Notes under the pieces: generated by a model
What the model saw: only the letters and a program-made list of their open reading frames with translations
Told to the model about the DNA's origin: nothing
The model's database searches: none
Origin: Ralstonia sp. UNC404CL21Col
GTDB lineage: Bacteria; Pseudomonadota; Gammaproteobacteria; Burkholderiales; Burkholderiaceae
Assembly (NCBI RefSeq): GCF_000620465.1
Contig: NZ_JIBE01000004.1
Location: 1,178,001 to 1,242,000 of the forward strand
Length of the DNA: 64,000 nucleotides
Direction: 5' to 3'
Translations under genes and position numbers: made by a program
Part shown: positions 17,017 through 25,859 of the stretch, piece after piece
Position numbering within the stretch: position 1 is the first letter of the stretch
Layout: every line of letters starts with the position of its first letter

Positions 17017-20000
17017 GTGCACCAATCCGGCACCCAGCGCATCGTCAAGATCCGTCGTGACTACAACACGTGGGTCGCCGACGAGACGCTGGAAGACTAC
17101 GCATTGCGCTATACGCCGCGCGGATTCCGCAAATGGTCGGAATTCCGCGTGGCCAATACCGCGCTGGGAGCCACGTCGTTCCTGGCGCTGGAGGCCATTG
17201 GCGGTTCGCTTGCCATCAACTACGGCTTTACCAACGCGTTCTGGGCAATCGTGGTGGTGAGCGTGCTGATCTTCCTGACCGGCCTGCCGATCAGCTATTA
17301 CGCAGCGCGCTTTGGCGTCGACATGGATTTGCTCACGCGCGGGGCCGGCTTCGGCTACATCGGCTCGACGGTCACCTCGCTCGTGTATGCGACCTTCACG
17401 TTCATCTTCCTGGCGCTGGAGGCGGCCATCATGGCGCTGGCCGTGCAGCTTTACGTCGGGCTGCCGCTGCCTATTGCCTATGTGCTGTGTTCGCTGGTGA
17501 TCATCCCGCTGGTAACGCATGGCATCACGGCCATCAACAAGCTGCAGAGCTGGACCCAGGTGCTGTGGCTGGTGTTGCTGGTGCTGCCTTACGCTGCGGT
17601 GCTGCTGCGCAATCCGCGCGCGTTTGCCGACTGGCCGAGCTTTGGCGGCCTGTCGGAATCGGGGCGCGATTTCAACCTGCTGGCCTTTGGCGCCGGCTGC
17701 ACCGTGGCCTTTGCGCTGATCGTGCAGATCGGCGAGCAGGTCGACTACCTGCGCTTCCTGCCCGAAAAGACGCGCGCCAACCGCGGCAAGTGGTGGCTGG
17801 CCTTGCTGGCGGCAGGCCCCGGCTGGGTGGTGCCTGGCGCGCTGAAGATGCTGGGCGGCTCCTTTCTGGTCTTCCTCGCCGTTCAGCACGAGGTGGGCAC
17901 GGCGCGCGCCGTGGAGCCCACGCAGATGTACCTGGTGGCCTATCAGTACGTGTTCGGCTCGCCTGCGTTGGCGATGGCGGCCATGGCGTTGTTCGTGGTG
18001 GTGTCGCAGATCAAGATCAACGTCACCAACGCCTACGCCGGTTCACTGGCATGGTCGAACTTCTTTGCGCGCCTCACGCACAGTCATCCGGGCAGGGTGG
18101 TGTGGCTCGTCTTCAACGTACTGATCGCACTGCTGCTGATGGAGCTGGGCGTGTTCGAGGCGCTGAGCGAAGTGCTGGCGCTGTACGCCAACGTCGCCAT
18201 CGCCTGGATCGGCGCGCTCGTGGCAGACCTCGTCATCAACAAGCCGTTGGGATACAGCCCCGCACACATCGAGTTCAAGCGCGCTTACCTTTACGACGTC
18301 AATCCGGTTGGCGTGGGCGCCATGCTGATTGCCTCGGTGGTCGCGACGCTGGCTCACCTCGGGTTGTTCGGTGCCGTGACCGAAGCGCTGTCGCCGTTCG
18401 TCGCATTGGGCATGGCGTTCCTTTGCGCGCCGCTCATCGCCGTGGCCACGCGCGGGCGGTTCTACCTCGCCCGCAAGGTGCACGCCCCCGCCGACGCCGA
18501 ACATGCGCACGCCGGCGCCATGCGCTGCGTCATCTGCGAGAACGTGTTCGAGCGAGAAGACATGGCGCATTGCCCCGCCTACGCCGGCAGCATCTGCTCG
18601 CTATGTTGCTCATTGGATGCGCGCTGTGGCGATGCCTGCAAGCCGCACGGCAGACTGTCCGCGCAAATCGCGCAGGCGTGGCGGCACTGGTTTCCAAACA
18701 CTGAACTGCCGCGATTGCACGTGCGCGTGGCGCAGTACGCTGCCGTGCTGCTGATCGTTCTCGGCTTGCTGGCAGGCGTGCTGACGCTGATCTACTACCA
18801 GACCGCCGTCACCCTCAGCGCGGACCAATCGCCGTTGCAATTGCTGGCGCGCGGTTACATCAAGGCGTTCTTTGCGCTGGCGCTGGTCGGCTGCGTGGGC
18901 GCATGGTGGCTGGTGCTCGCCAAGGAAAGCCGCAAGGTCGCGCAGGAAGAGTCCAACCGCCAGACCATGCTGCTGATGCGCGAGATCGAAGCGCACCGCA
19001 AGACCGACGCCATGCTGCAGCAGGCCAAGCAAGCCGCCGAGTCTGCCAACCGGGCCAAGAGCCGCTACGTGACGGGCTTGAGCCATGAACTGCGCACGCC
19101 GCTCAACAGCATCCTCGGCTATGCGCAACTGCTGATGCGCGATCCGTCGATGGCACCGGCGCGCCGCGAGGGCCTTGCCACCATCTTTCGCAGCGGCGAG
19201 CACTTGCTGGCCCTGGTCGATGGTCTGCTCGACGTGGCACGCATCGAGGCCGGCAAGCTGCAACTCGACGTGAGCCAGGTGGCGTTTCCAGCGTTCCTCA
19301 CGCAGATCGAAGCGATGATGGAACCGCATGCCTCGGAAAAAGGACTGGCCTTCCGCATGGAGCATGTAGGCCGCATTCCCGACGCGGTGCGCATGGACGA
19401 AAAGCGCGTGCGCCAGATCCTGATCAATCTGCTGGGCAACGCGGTGCGGTTTACCGAGAGCGGCACGGTGTCGCTGCGTGTGGCCTACGCGCGTGAGCTG
19501 GCGACCTTCGAAATTCTCGATACCGGCATCGGCATTGCCTCGGACGAACTGGAACGCATCTTCCTGCCGTTCGAACGGGGCGCCGCAGCGCACGCGCAGG
19601 ACAACGGCGCCGGCCTCGGCTTGACCATCTGCCGCATGCTCACCACGCTGATGGGCGGCCAGCTGAGCGTGGACAGTGTGCCCGGCGAAGGTACGCGCTT
19701 TACCGTGCGGTTGTTCCTGCCGGAGGTGCGCGAGCCCCGCGCGGTCGACCGGATCCGCCATGTCAGCGGCTATCGCGGTGCGCGGCGGACCGTGCTGGTG
19801 GTGGATGACCAACGCGAGCAGCGCCGTATCGTGGTGGGCGCGCTCGCGCCGCTGGGCTTCACGCTCGTCGAAGCCGCCAGCGGGCCCGAGGCGATGCGCC
19901 AGCTCGGCGCGTTGCAGGTCGACCTGATCGTGATGGATGTCTCGATGCCATCGATGGACGGCTTCGAGGCCAGCCGACTGATCCGCAAGCAGGCACTCAG

Positions 20001-20415
20001 TGTGGCGCCGATCCTGGTGTTGTCGGCCAATGCGTTTGCCGGTGACCGCGCACGCGGTGCCGCCGCCGGCTGCGACGACTACCTTGCCAAGCCTGTCCAC
20101 CTGCCGCATCTGCTCGACAAAGTGGGCGAGCTGCTCAACCTCGAATGGATCGTCGACAGCGAAGCAGGTGCGGAAGCGCCGCCGCCGGCACGCTCGCACG
20201 CGCCGCTGCCGGCCGAGCTGGTCGCACAGTTGCGGCCGTTGCTCGAGATCGGTTACATCCGCGGCCTCATCGAATTGCTGGACGAAGCCGAACATCGCCA
20301 TCCTGACCTTGCCGGTGCGCTGCAACCTGTGCGATCGGCCGCGCGGCGCTTCCGATTGACTGAACTGGATAGGTTGCTCAAAGGAGCCCCTTCAGATGAA
20401 CACAGCGTGGATTGA
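17017..20415 (+). CDS. NCS1 permease - histidine kinase - receiver fusion (putative amide sensor)
   Basis: 1132 residues. Residues about 20-480 form an NCS1 (purine/cytosine/allantoin-type) permease with about twelve membrane helices, including DMDLLTRGAGFGYIGS. A Cys-rich stretch follows, with eight cysteines (504, 507, 519, 527, 530, 531, 537, 541). Two more membrane helices lie at about 572-593 and 613-634. A short coiled coil leads to a HisKA box with H690 (SHELRTPLNS), an ATPase with N box near 800 (LINLLGNAVRFTESG) and G boxes DTGIGIASDE and GAGLGLTICR, then a receiver with D974 (IVMDVSMPSMDG) and a helical tail. The start GTG is at 17017. It is divergent from urtA and overlaps the next response regulator gene by 20 bases. 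The arrangement suggests a transporter-derived sensor that reports the presence of amide or urea and controls urt-amiE-fmd. Ligand and whether it still transports are unknown. Confidence 0.88.
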   Translation: MHQSGTQRIVKIRRDYNTWVADETLEDYALRYTPRGFRKWSEFRVANTALGATSFLALEAIGGSLAINYGFTNAFWAIVVVSVLIFLTGLPISYYAARFGVDMDLLTRGAGFGYIGSTVTSLVYATFTFIFLALEAAIMALAVQLYVGLPLPIAYVLCSLVIIPLVTHGITAINKLQSWTQVLWLVLLVLPYAAVLLRNPRAFADWPSFGGLSESGRDFNLLAFGAGCTVAFALIVQIGEQVDYLRFLPEKTRANRGKWWLALLAAGPGWVVPGALKMLGGSFLVFLAVQHEVGTARAVEPTQMYLVAYQYVFGSPALAMAAMALFVVVSQIKINVTNAYAGSLAWSNFFARLTHSHPGRVVWLVFNVLIALLLMELGVFEALSEVLALYANVAIAWIGALVADLVINKPLGYSPAHIEFKRAYLYDVNPVGVGAMLIASVVATLAHLGLFGAVTEALSPFVALGMAFLCAPLIAVATRGRFYLARKVHAPADAEHAHAGAMRCVICENVFEREDMAHCPAYAGSICSLCCSLDARCGDACKPHGRLSAQIAQAWRHWFPNTELPRLHVRVAQYAAVLLIVLGLLAGVLTLIYYQTAVTLSADQSPLQLLARGYIKAFFALALVGCVGAWWLVLAKESRKVAQEESNRQTMLLMREIEAHRKTDAMLQQAKQAAESANRAKSRYVTGLSHELRTPLNSILGYAQLLMRDPSMAPARREGLATIFRSGEHLLALVDGLLDVARIEAGKLQLDVSQVAFPAFLTQIEAMMEPHASEKGLAFRMEHVGRIPDAVRMDEKRVRQILINLLGNAVRFTESGTVSLRVAYARELATFEILDTGIGIASDELERIFLPFERGAAAHAQDNGAGLGLTICRMLTTLMGGQLSVDSVPGEGTRFTVRLFLPEVREPRAVDRIRHVSGYRGARRTVLVVDDQREQRRIVVGALAPLGFTLVEAASGPEAMRQLGALQVDLIVMDVSMPSMDGFEASRLIRKQALSVAPILVLSANAFAGDRARGAAAGCDDYLAKPVHLPHLLDKVGELLNLEWIVDSEAGAEAPPPARSHAPLPAELVAQLRPLLEIGYIRGLIELLDEAEHRHPDLAGALQPVRSAARRFRLTELDRLLKGAPSDEHSVD

Positions 20416-21382
20416 CCATGGCGGCGCGGCGGCGCTGCATCTGCCATCGGCTCGGCAGGCGATCGGTGCGGCCGCTGGGGGTTCCGGCGTCGTGCTCATC
20501 GTCGACGATACGCCGGACAATCTGGCGTTGCTGTCCGATGCGCTCGACGCCGTCGGCTACACCGTGCTGGTGGCGCTGGACGGCCCCAGCGCGCTGGACC
20601 GCATTGAGCGCCTGACGCCCGACATCATCCTGCTGGACGCCGTCATGCCCGGCATCAGCGGCTTCGAGACCTGCGAGCACATCAAGGCCAATGCCCGCCA
20701 CGCGCAGATTCCCGTGATTTTCATGACGGGGCTGACGGAGAGCGAGCATGTTGTGCGCGGCTTCCGTGCCGGTGGAATCGACTACATCACCAAGCCGATC
20801 CGCCCCGAAGAGGTGCTCGCGCGCGTCGCCGCGCATCTGGAGCGCGCCCGTGCGCACCGGCAGGCAGACGAAATCGTTGGCTTAGGCGGCCGCGCGGCGC
20901 TGGTGGCCGATGTGCATGGCGCGATCCACTGGCGCAGTTCGCGGGTCGCGCCGTTGTTGGCGCGCTTTTATCCGGACCACAGCGACATGCAGCGGCTGCC
21001 GCCGGTATTGCAGCAGTGGCTGGCGCAGAGCGTGGGACCCGTCGGCGTACCCGAAGCCGGCCGGATGGCGGAAGACGGCGAGGGCGTGCGGCTGGTGGCA
21101 AGGCTGGCTGGCCCCGCGCCGCACAGCGCATGGGTCATCCAGTTGGAAGAGCACGACGACCGCAAGGTGAGCGATCGCCTTTGCGCAAGGTTTCGTCTGA
21201 CCGCGCGCGAGGCCGAGGTGCTGCTGTGGATTTCACGCGGCAAGACCAACCGCGACATCGGCGACATCCTCGGTATGCGCCCGCGTACCGTCAACAAGCA
21301 TCTCGAGCACATCTTCGAGAAGCTTGGTGTGGAAACGCGTGCTGCTGCTGCTGCGCTGGCTTTGCAGGCTCAGCCGGGTTGA
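20396..21382 (+). CDS. LuxR-type response regulator, partner of the permease-kinase
   Basis: 328 residues. The receiver domain (about residues 30-150) has the acidic pair in LIVDDTPDN, phospho-acceptor D81 (ILLDAVMPG) and the K of ITKPI. A middle region of about 100 residues without recognised motifs follows. The C-terminal HTH (about 263-325) contains LTAREAEVLLWISRGKTNRDIG and RTVNKHLEHIFEKLGV. The ATG lies 20 bases inside the end of the kinase gene, so the two are translationally coupled. The natural reading is a two-component pair whose targets are the divergent urt-amiE-fmd operon. Target and binding site are inferred. Confidence 0.88.
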   Translation: MNTAWIDHGGAAALHLPSARQAIGAAAGGSGVVLIVDDTPDNLALLSDALDAVGYTVLVALDGPSALDRIERLTPDIILLDAVMPGISGFETCEHIKANARHAQIPVIFMTGLTESEHVVRGFRAGGIDYITKPIRPEEVLARVAAHLERARAHRQADEIVGLGGRAALVADVHGAIHWRSSRVAPLLARFYPDHSDMQRLPPVLQQWLAQSVGPVGVPEAGRMAEDGEGVRLVARLAGPAPHSAWVIQLEEHDDRKVSDRLCARFRLTAREAEVLLWISRGKTNRDIGDILGMRPRTVNKHLEHIFEKLGVETRAAAAALALQAQPG

Positions 21383-21428
21383 GCATCCGTCGGGCTGTGC
21401 CGGCTTTGTGGCGGGCACGCTTGTAGCG

Positions 21429-22322
21429 CTAGCCCTGCCCACGCACGTAGCGCCATTCGAAACCGTCTCCTGAACGCTGCACCTTGCCCGCGGACGTTTC
21501 CGGAAAATGGGCGGCGAAGACCGTCGCGTCGGTTTCAGCCGCCCGGTCCAAAAGCCAGCGCCGCGACTCGCGCGCCTGCGCCTGATCCAGGCAGAACACC
21601 GAGTTCCACGCCGGCTGGTACACCTGGATCGCGCTGTGCATGACGTCGCCGGAGAAGAGCGCCGTTTCGCCAAACGATCGCACCTCGATCGCCATATGGC
21701 CGAAGCTGTGCCCGAACGTGGGCACGAAGCGGATGCCGTCAAGAATCTCTTCGCCCGCGTCGCGCACCACGCGGGCCTGTCCGGCTTCAATCAGCGGCAG
21801 CACGCTGTCTTCAAACACCATCCGCCGCGGCTGGCCTTCCGGCATCGCGAAGAAGTCCTGCTCGCGCTGGCCGAACACATAGGTCGCGTTGGGAAAGACG
21901 GGCACCCATCGCCCGTCCTGCCAATGCGTGTTCCAGCCGACATGGTCGACATGCAGGTGCGTCAGCAGCACATAGTCGACGTGTTCCGGCTGGAAACCCG
22001 CGGCCGCAAACCGCTCCAGCACGGGATTGTCGAGCCGATCGAACAACGCGTTGAATGGCCGCGACTTGCCGTTGCCGATGCCGGTATCGACCACGATGGT
22101 GAGCCCGTTGGCCTGCACCACCCACAGATGGGTTTTCAGCGGTATCCGGCGGTTGGTCAGGTCGACGCTGGCCGTGGCAAAGCGCGCTTCGAGCGTGCGG
22201 CCCGTCTCTTCGGTCCAGAGCGGAAAGAGCCGTTCGGGCGTCAGCGCAAAATCGGTTTCGTCGACGCGGGTGATGGTTGCCGCGCCAACGCGATGGACAG
22301 GGGAGGCAGATTTCACCGGCAT
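21429..22322 (-). CDS. MBL-fold metallo-hydrolase
   Basis: 297 residues. The metallo-beta-lactamase motif HLHVDHVGW is present, with the downstream metal ligands in GHSFGHMAIE and in FSGDVMHSA, so the di-zinc site looks complete. Family members hydrolyse lactones, phosphoesters or thioesters. The chosen ATG (22322) has GGAGACC in front. It is the last gene of a leftward run LysR - AstE/AspA-like - MFS - MBL, with 16 bases to the MFS gene. That context suggests a small catabolic or detoxification operon. The AHL-lactonase group shares this fold, but nothing here is specific for it. Confidence 0.8.
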   Translation of the reverse strand: MPVKSASPVHRVGAATITRVDETDFALTPERLFPLWTEETGRTLEARFATASVDLTNRRIPLKTHLWVVQANGLTIVVDTGIGNGKSRPFNALFDRLDNPVLERFAAAGFQPEHVDYVLLTHLHVDHVGWNTHWQDGRWVPVFPNATYVFGQREQDFFAMPEGQPRRMVFEDSVLPLIEAGQARVVRDAGEEILDGIRFVPTFGHSFGHMAIEVRSFGETALFSGDVMHSAIQVYQPAWNSVFCLDQAQARESRRWLLDRAAETDATVFAAHFPETSAGKVQRSGDGFEWRYVRGQG

Positions 22323-22338
22323 GACGGGTCTCCGAAAA

Positions 22339-23700
22339 TCATTGGATGCTGGCAGGCGGCACCCGCCGCGTTGCGATGGTGTAAAGGACCGCGCTGGCAA
22401 GTGCAGACACGCCGCCGACCAGCGCTAGCGCCATGCCCAAGCTGGTGCCAGTTTGCCCCAGGCGCTCGTTCAGGTAACCGACCGACAGCGGCCCGACGCC
22501 TCCGCTGATCGCGTTGGTCATGAACACCAGCAAGGCGAGCGACCGGCCGCGCATGCGGTTTGGCATGGCGATTTGCAGCGGCACGGGCGCCAGGCCCATC
22601 GCAATGCTGGCGGCAAACGCGCAGGCGCCGTAAAGCACCACGGCCACGCTGCTCTCACCCACCAGCGGCATCGCGATGGCCGCAGGCAACAAGATCGCAA
22701 CAGCGCAGGCCGAGAAGGCCAATACGCGCCGCAAGGCCGTCTCGTCAGTCACGCGCGTGGCCAGCATGCCGGCGCACGCGACCCCGAGCATGCCACCGAT
22801 CATGTAAGCGGGCGCCGCCATCTGGCCGACCACATTGGGCGCTAGATGAAACCGGCGCATCAGCAGTGTCGGAAACCATGCGGCGTGCGAATAGAACAGC
22901 GTGATGAGCGCGACATACCCGGCAAAGTACGCCAGACAGAAGCGGTTGCGCACGAACAGCTCGGTCAGCACGTCCTTGAGCGATGGCACCTCGTCTTCGG
23001 CGCGTGCGGCGTGGGCCTGCACTTCGCGCCGCAGCGGCTCGCGCACGGTCAGGGCAACGAGCGCGGCCAACACCAGACCAGGGAGGCCCACCGCAATGAA
23101 CACGGCCTGCCAGGGCGCGATGTCATGCGCTGCCAGCCAGGCGCTTCCGCTGCCGGCCGCGGCCGCCGACAACAGCATGCCGCCGCCAAACAGCGCCAGG
23201 CCACCGCCCACGTACGGCCCCAGCATGAAGACGCTGCTGGCACGCGCGACGCGGCGCGGCGCAAAGATGTCGCTGAAGATCGACAGTGCAGCGGGGCTTA
23301 ACGCCGCTTCGGCAATGGCGGTGCCGGCACGCGCTACGAGCAGCTCCGGAAAGTTCGTCGCGAACCCGCATGCGGTCGTCGAGATCGCCCAGATGGCGAT
23401 GCACGCTGCGATCAACTTGACGCGATTGGCCCGGTCGACAAGTCGCGCGACAAACACGCCCGCCGTCGCATAGCACATCGTGAAAGAGAAGCCTTGCAGC
23501 AAGCCGATCTGCGTGTCGCTCAGCGCAAGCGACTGTTTGATCGGCTGCACGAGGATGCTGACGACCTGCCGGTCCAGGTACGAGAAGGCAAAGCACACAA
23601 AGAACAGCAGGACGATGTAGACAGGGTGGCCGACATTGCCGGCAGCACGCAGCGGCGCAACGTCGTCGGGCGCCTCCGTTGAAAGGGTCTGGGTACGCAT
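22339..23700 (-). CDS. Major facilitator superfamily transporter
   Basis: 453 residues with about twelve hydrophobic helices and the MFS motif region LVDRANRVKLIAA between helices 2 and 3. The segment FSYLDRQVVSILVQPIKQSL near the N-terminus is typical of the anion/carboxylate (ACS-like) branch. The ATG at 23700 is used, because the upstream extension reads as antisense to the neighbouring gene. It lies between the AstE/AspA-like deacylase and the MBL hydrolase, so it probably imports the substrate of those enzymes or exports a product. Confidence 0.82.
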   Translation of the reverse strand: MRTQTLSTEAPDDVAPLRAAGNVGHPVYIVLLFFVCFAFSYLDRQVVSILVQPIKQSLALSDTQIGLLQGFSFTMCYATAGVFVARLVDRANRVKLIAACIAIWAISTTACGFATNFPELLVARAGTAIAEAALSPAALSIFSDIFAPRRVARASSVFMLGPYVGGGLALFGGGMLLSAAAAGSGSAWLAAHDIAPWQAVFIAVGLPGLVLAALVALTVREPLRREVQAHAARAEDEVPSLKDVLTELFVRNRFCLAYFAGYVALITLFYSHAAWFPTLLMRRFHLAPNVVGQMAAPAYMIGGMLGVACAGMLATRVTDETALRRVLAFSACAVAILLPAAIAMPLVGESSVAVVLYGACAFAASIAMGLAPVPLQIAMPNRMRGRSLALLVFMTNAISGGVGPLSVGYLNERLGQTGTSLGMALALVGGVSALASAVLYTIATRRVPPASIQ

Positions 23701-23749
23701 CGTGGTCTCCGTATTGTTATGTGGCGAGGGCAACCGAATGGCTGCCCGC

Positions 23750-24766
23750 TCAGTCGAGATGGGCTTCCGAGGCGAGCAGGGCGATGCAGTCGCCCGGCTC
23801 CACGCGTGCAAACGTGCGCATGCACATGACCGTGCCGTCGCCGCGGAACGGGATGTTCTCGGGAGCTGCCCAGGGGCGGTGCGGGTCGAAAAGCCGCCCG
23901 GCGAGTTGACCGGCGCGGACTTGGTCGCCCAGGGCGAAGGTCGGCTCGAAGACGCCCGCATGCGGTGCGTACACGTAATGGCGCGCGCCTTCCACGCGCA
24001 GAAAGCGCGTCTGTTTCGGCGCTGGCACTGCCGGCTCCGGCATCACGCCAAGCCGATGCAGCACGCGCTGCAGGCCGGCTTCGACGATCGCAAGGTTGCC
24101 GGCGTCGCAGCCGGCATGGCCGCCAAACTCTCCGCAGAAGAACAACTTGCCGTGGCGCTCGGCGGCAGCCGCGAAGGTCCGGTCTTCGCCAAGCAGATCC
24201 ATGATCATGGTGTGCGGTGCGCCAAAGTCGCGCACCAGGTCCAGGTACAGCGCGCGTTGTTCACCGTGCGCCGGCGGGGACGCCAGCAGCGCTGGCAGGT
24301 GATCGAACGATGCGCCGCCCGCATGAAGGTCGATCACGACATCTGCGCGCGGCAGCAGTTCGGTCTCGACATAGTGCGCAATCATTTCGGTCGGCTGCCC
24401 GTTGCGCGCACCGGGAAACATGCGGTTCAGGTTGCCTCGGTCGATCGGGGACGTGCGCGAGCCGTTGAGGAAGGCCGGGAAATTCAGCCCCGGAATCACG
24501 ATCAGGCGGCCGCGCGTCGCCATGGCCGGCAGCCGCTGGAGCAACTTCATCAGGGCGACGGGGCCTTCATATTCGTCTCCATGATTTCCGCCAGTCAGCA
24601 GCACGGTCGGGCCGGTCCCTGCGCCGGCATTGCACACCGCAATGGGGATCGGAATATGCCCGTAGGCGGAGCGGTCATGTGACCACGGCAGGCGCAGCGT
24701 TCCGGTCTGGAAGCCGACGCGTTCGAAGTCGATGTCGGTGGCAATGAGCGAGGCAGACGTTGTCAT
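23750..24766 (-). CDS. Succinylglutamate desuccinylase / aspartoacylase family zinc deacylase
   Basis: 338 residues, M14-like AstE/AspA family. The zinc-binding motif is GGNHGDEYEGP, with the second-shell DLHAGG and the later EFGGHAG segment. The C-terminal quarter (VYAPHAGVFEPTFALGDQVRAGQLAG) is the added beta-domain found in DoeB-type N-acetyl-diaminobutyrate deacetylases and related proteins. These enzymes remove acyl groups from N-acylated amino acids. The neighbours (MFS transporter, MBL hydrolase, LysR regulator) fit uptake and breakdown of an N-acyl amino acid or amide. No doeA/ectoine genes are seen here, so the substrate remains open. Confidence 0.8.
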   Translation of the reverse strand: MTTSASLIATDIDFERVGFQTGTLRLPWSHDRSAYGHIPIPIAVCNAGAGTGPTVLLTGGNHGDEYEGPVALMKLLQRLPAMATRGRLIVIPGLNFPAFLNGSRTSPIDRGNLNRMFPGARNGQPTEMIAHYVETELLPRADVVIDLHAGGASFDHLPALLASPPAHGEQRALYLDLVRDFGAPHTMIMDLLGEDRTFAAAAERHGKLFFCGEFGGHAGCDAGNLAIVEAGLQRVLHRLGVMPEPAVPAPKQTRFLRVEGARHYVYAPHAGVFEPTFALGDQVRAGQLAGRLFDPHRPWAAPENIPFRGDGTVMCMRTFARVEPGDCIALLASEAHLD

Positions 24767-24884
24767 GGCGGCAAGCGTGAAGACGAGGTGTCTTCACTAT
24801 CGCCGACGACGGAAAGCGCGGCCAATGCCGATTTCTGCGGCGGCCGATGCCTTGCAGGCATCGCGCCCGGAACGCGCCGGGGGT

Positions 24885-25760
24885 CTACTGCAACTGCGCG
24901 ATAAAACGCTGGAGTGCCGCGTTGGTGTGCGCCGAAAGGAAACAGAATTCCAGCGGCAGCGGCACCGACAGATCGCGCAGTTCGACAAAGCGCACGCGGG
25001 CGGGTGGCCGATGACGATTGGCGGCGTTGACGATGGCCGCACCCATGCCGGCAGATACAAGCGACAGGATGGCGGTTTCCGTCGATGCTTCCTGGCGGAT
25101 ATCGAGCGTGAGTCCGCGTTCGGCACAGGCTGACAGGAGCCGGTCGTAGTAGGCGGGATAAATGCGGCGCGGAAACGCGATGAAAGGCGTGCCGGCAAGC
25201 TCGCTGGCGAGGACCGCATCCTCGCTGCCAAGAGACCACGACTGCGGCACCGCCAGCACGACGTTCTGTTCCAGCACGGGCACGCCCGCGATGCCCTGCG
25301 GCAACGTGCCGAGGCGGTAACAGAAGCCGCCGTCGAGCTGGCCCGCTGCAATCGCCTCAAATTGCTCCGGCGTATTCATCGGCGTGAGTTCGAGCGCGAC
25401 GTCGGGCGCGGTCTGCTGAAAGGCGCTGAATGCCTGCGAGACGATGCCGATCCACGCGGCGTTCTCGACAAAGCCGAGCCGCAGCTGGCCATGCACGCCG
25501 TCCGCAATGCGCCGCGCCAGACGGTTTGCCGCATCGACGCGCGTGAGGATGTCGCGCGCCTCATCAAGGTATGCAGTGCCTGCCGCCGTCAGCTTCAGGC
25601 CGCGTGGCGTGCGCTCGAACAGCGCTGCGCCGATGGCGTCTTCAAGATCCTGGATCTGGCGCGAGATGGCCGGCTGCGTGACGTGCAACTGCTCGGAAGC
25701 GGCCCGCACGCTGCGCAGCTCGGCCACAGCGATGAAATACCGAAGATGCCGAAGCTCCAT
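24885..25760 (-). CDS. LysR-family transcriptional regulator
   Basis: 291 residues with a standard LysR N-terminal HTH (MELRHLRYFIAVAELRSVRAASEQLHVTQPAISRQIQDLE). The effector-binding domain follows, including LRLGFVENAAWIG. It lies 118 bases upstream of, and on the same strand as, the AstE-like/MFS/MBL genes, and probably controls them. The inducer would be the substrate of that cluster. This head-to-tail arrangement is less usual than divergent placement. Confidence 0.85.
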   Translation of the reverse strand: MELRHLRYFIAVAELRSVRAASEQLHVTQPAISRQIQDLEDAIGAALFERTPRGLKLTAAGTAYLDEARDILTRVDAANRLARRIADGVHGQLRLGFVENAAWIGIVSQAFSAFQQTAPDVALELTPMNTPEQFEAIAAGQLDGGFCYRLGTLPQGIAGVPVLEQNVVLAVPQSWSLGSEDAVLASELAGTPFIAFPRRIYPAYYDRLLSACAERGLTLDIRQEASTETAILSLVSAGMGAAIVNAANRHRPPARVRFVELRDLSVPLPLEFCFLSAHTNAALQRFIAQLQ

Positions 25761-25859
25761 GATGGTCCCGCGCAGTCAGGTCGTCGGCAATGATAGTGCA
25801 GCACCTGCGCGGAATCGACGGGGTGCTGCTGACATTGCGCGGCGCCGCCATGCACAGCA

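Noticed and set aside
21429-22322. AHL lactonase as specific function of the MBL hydrolase
   Set aside because: The HxHxDH motif is shared by the whole superfamily and the gene is linked to a deacylase/MFS cluster rather than to the LuxR gene 15 kb away.
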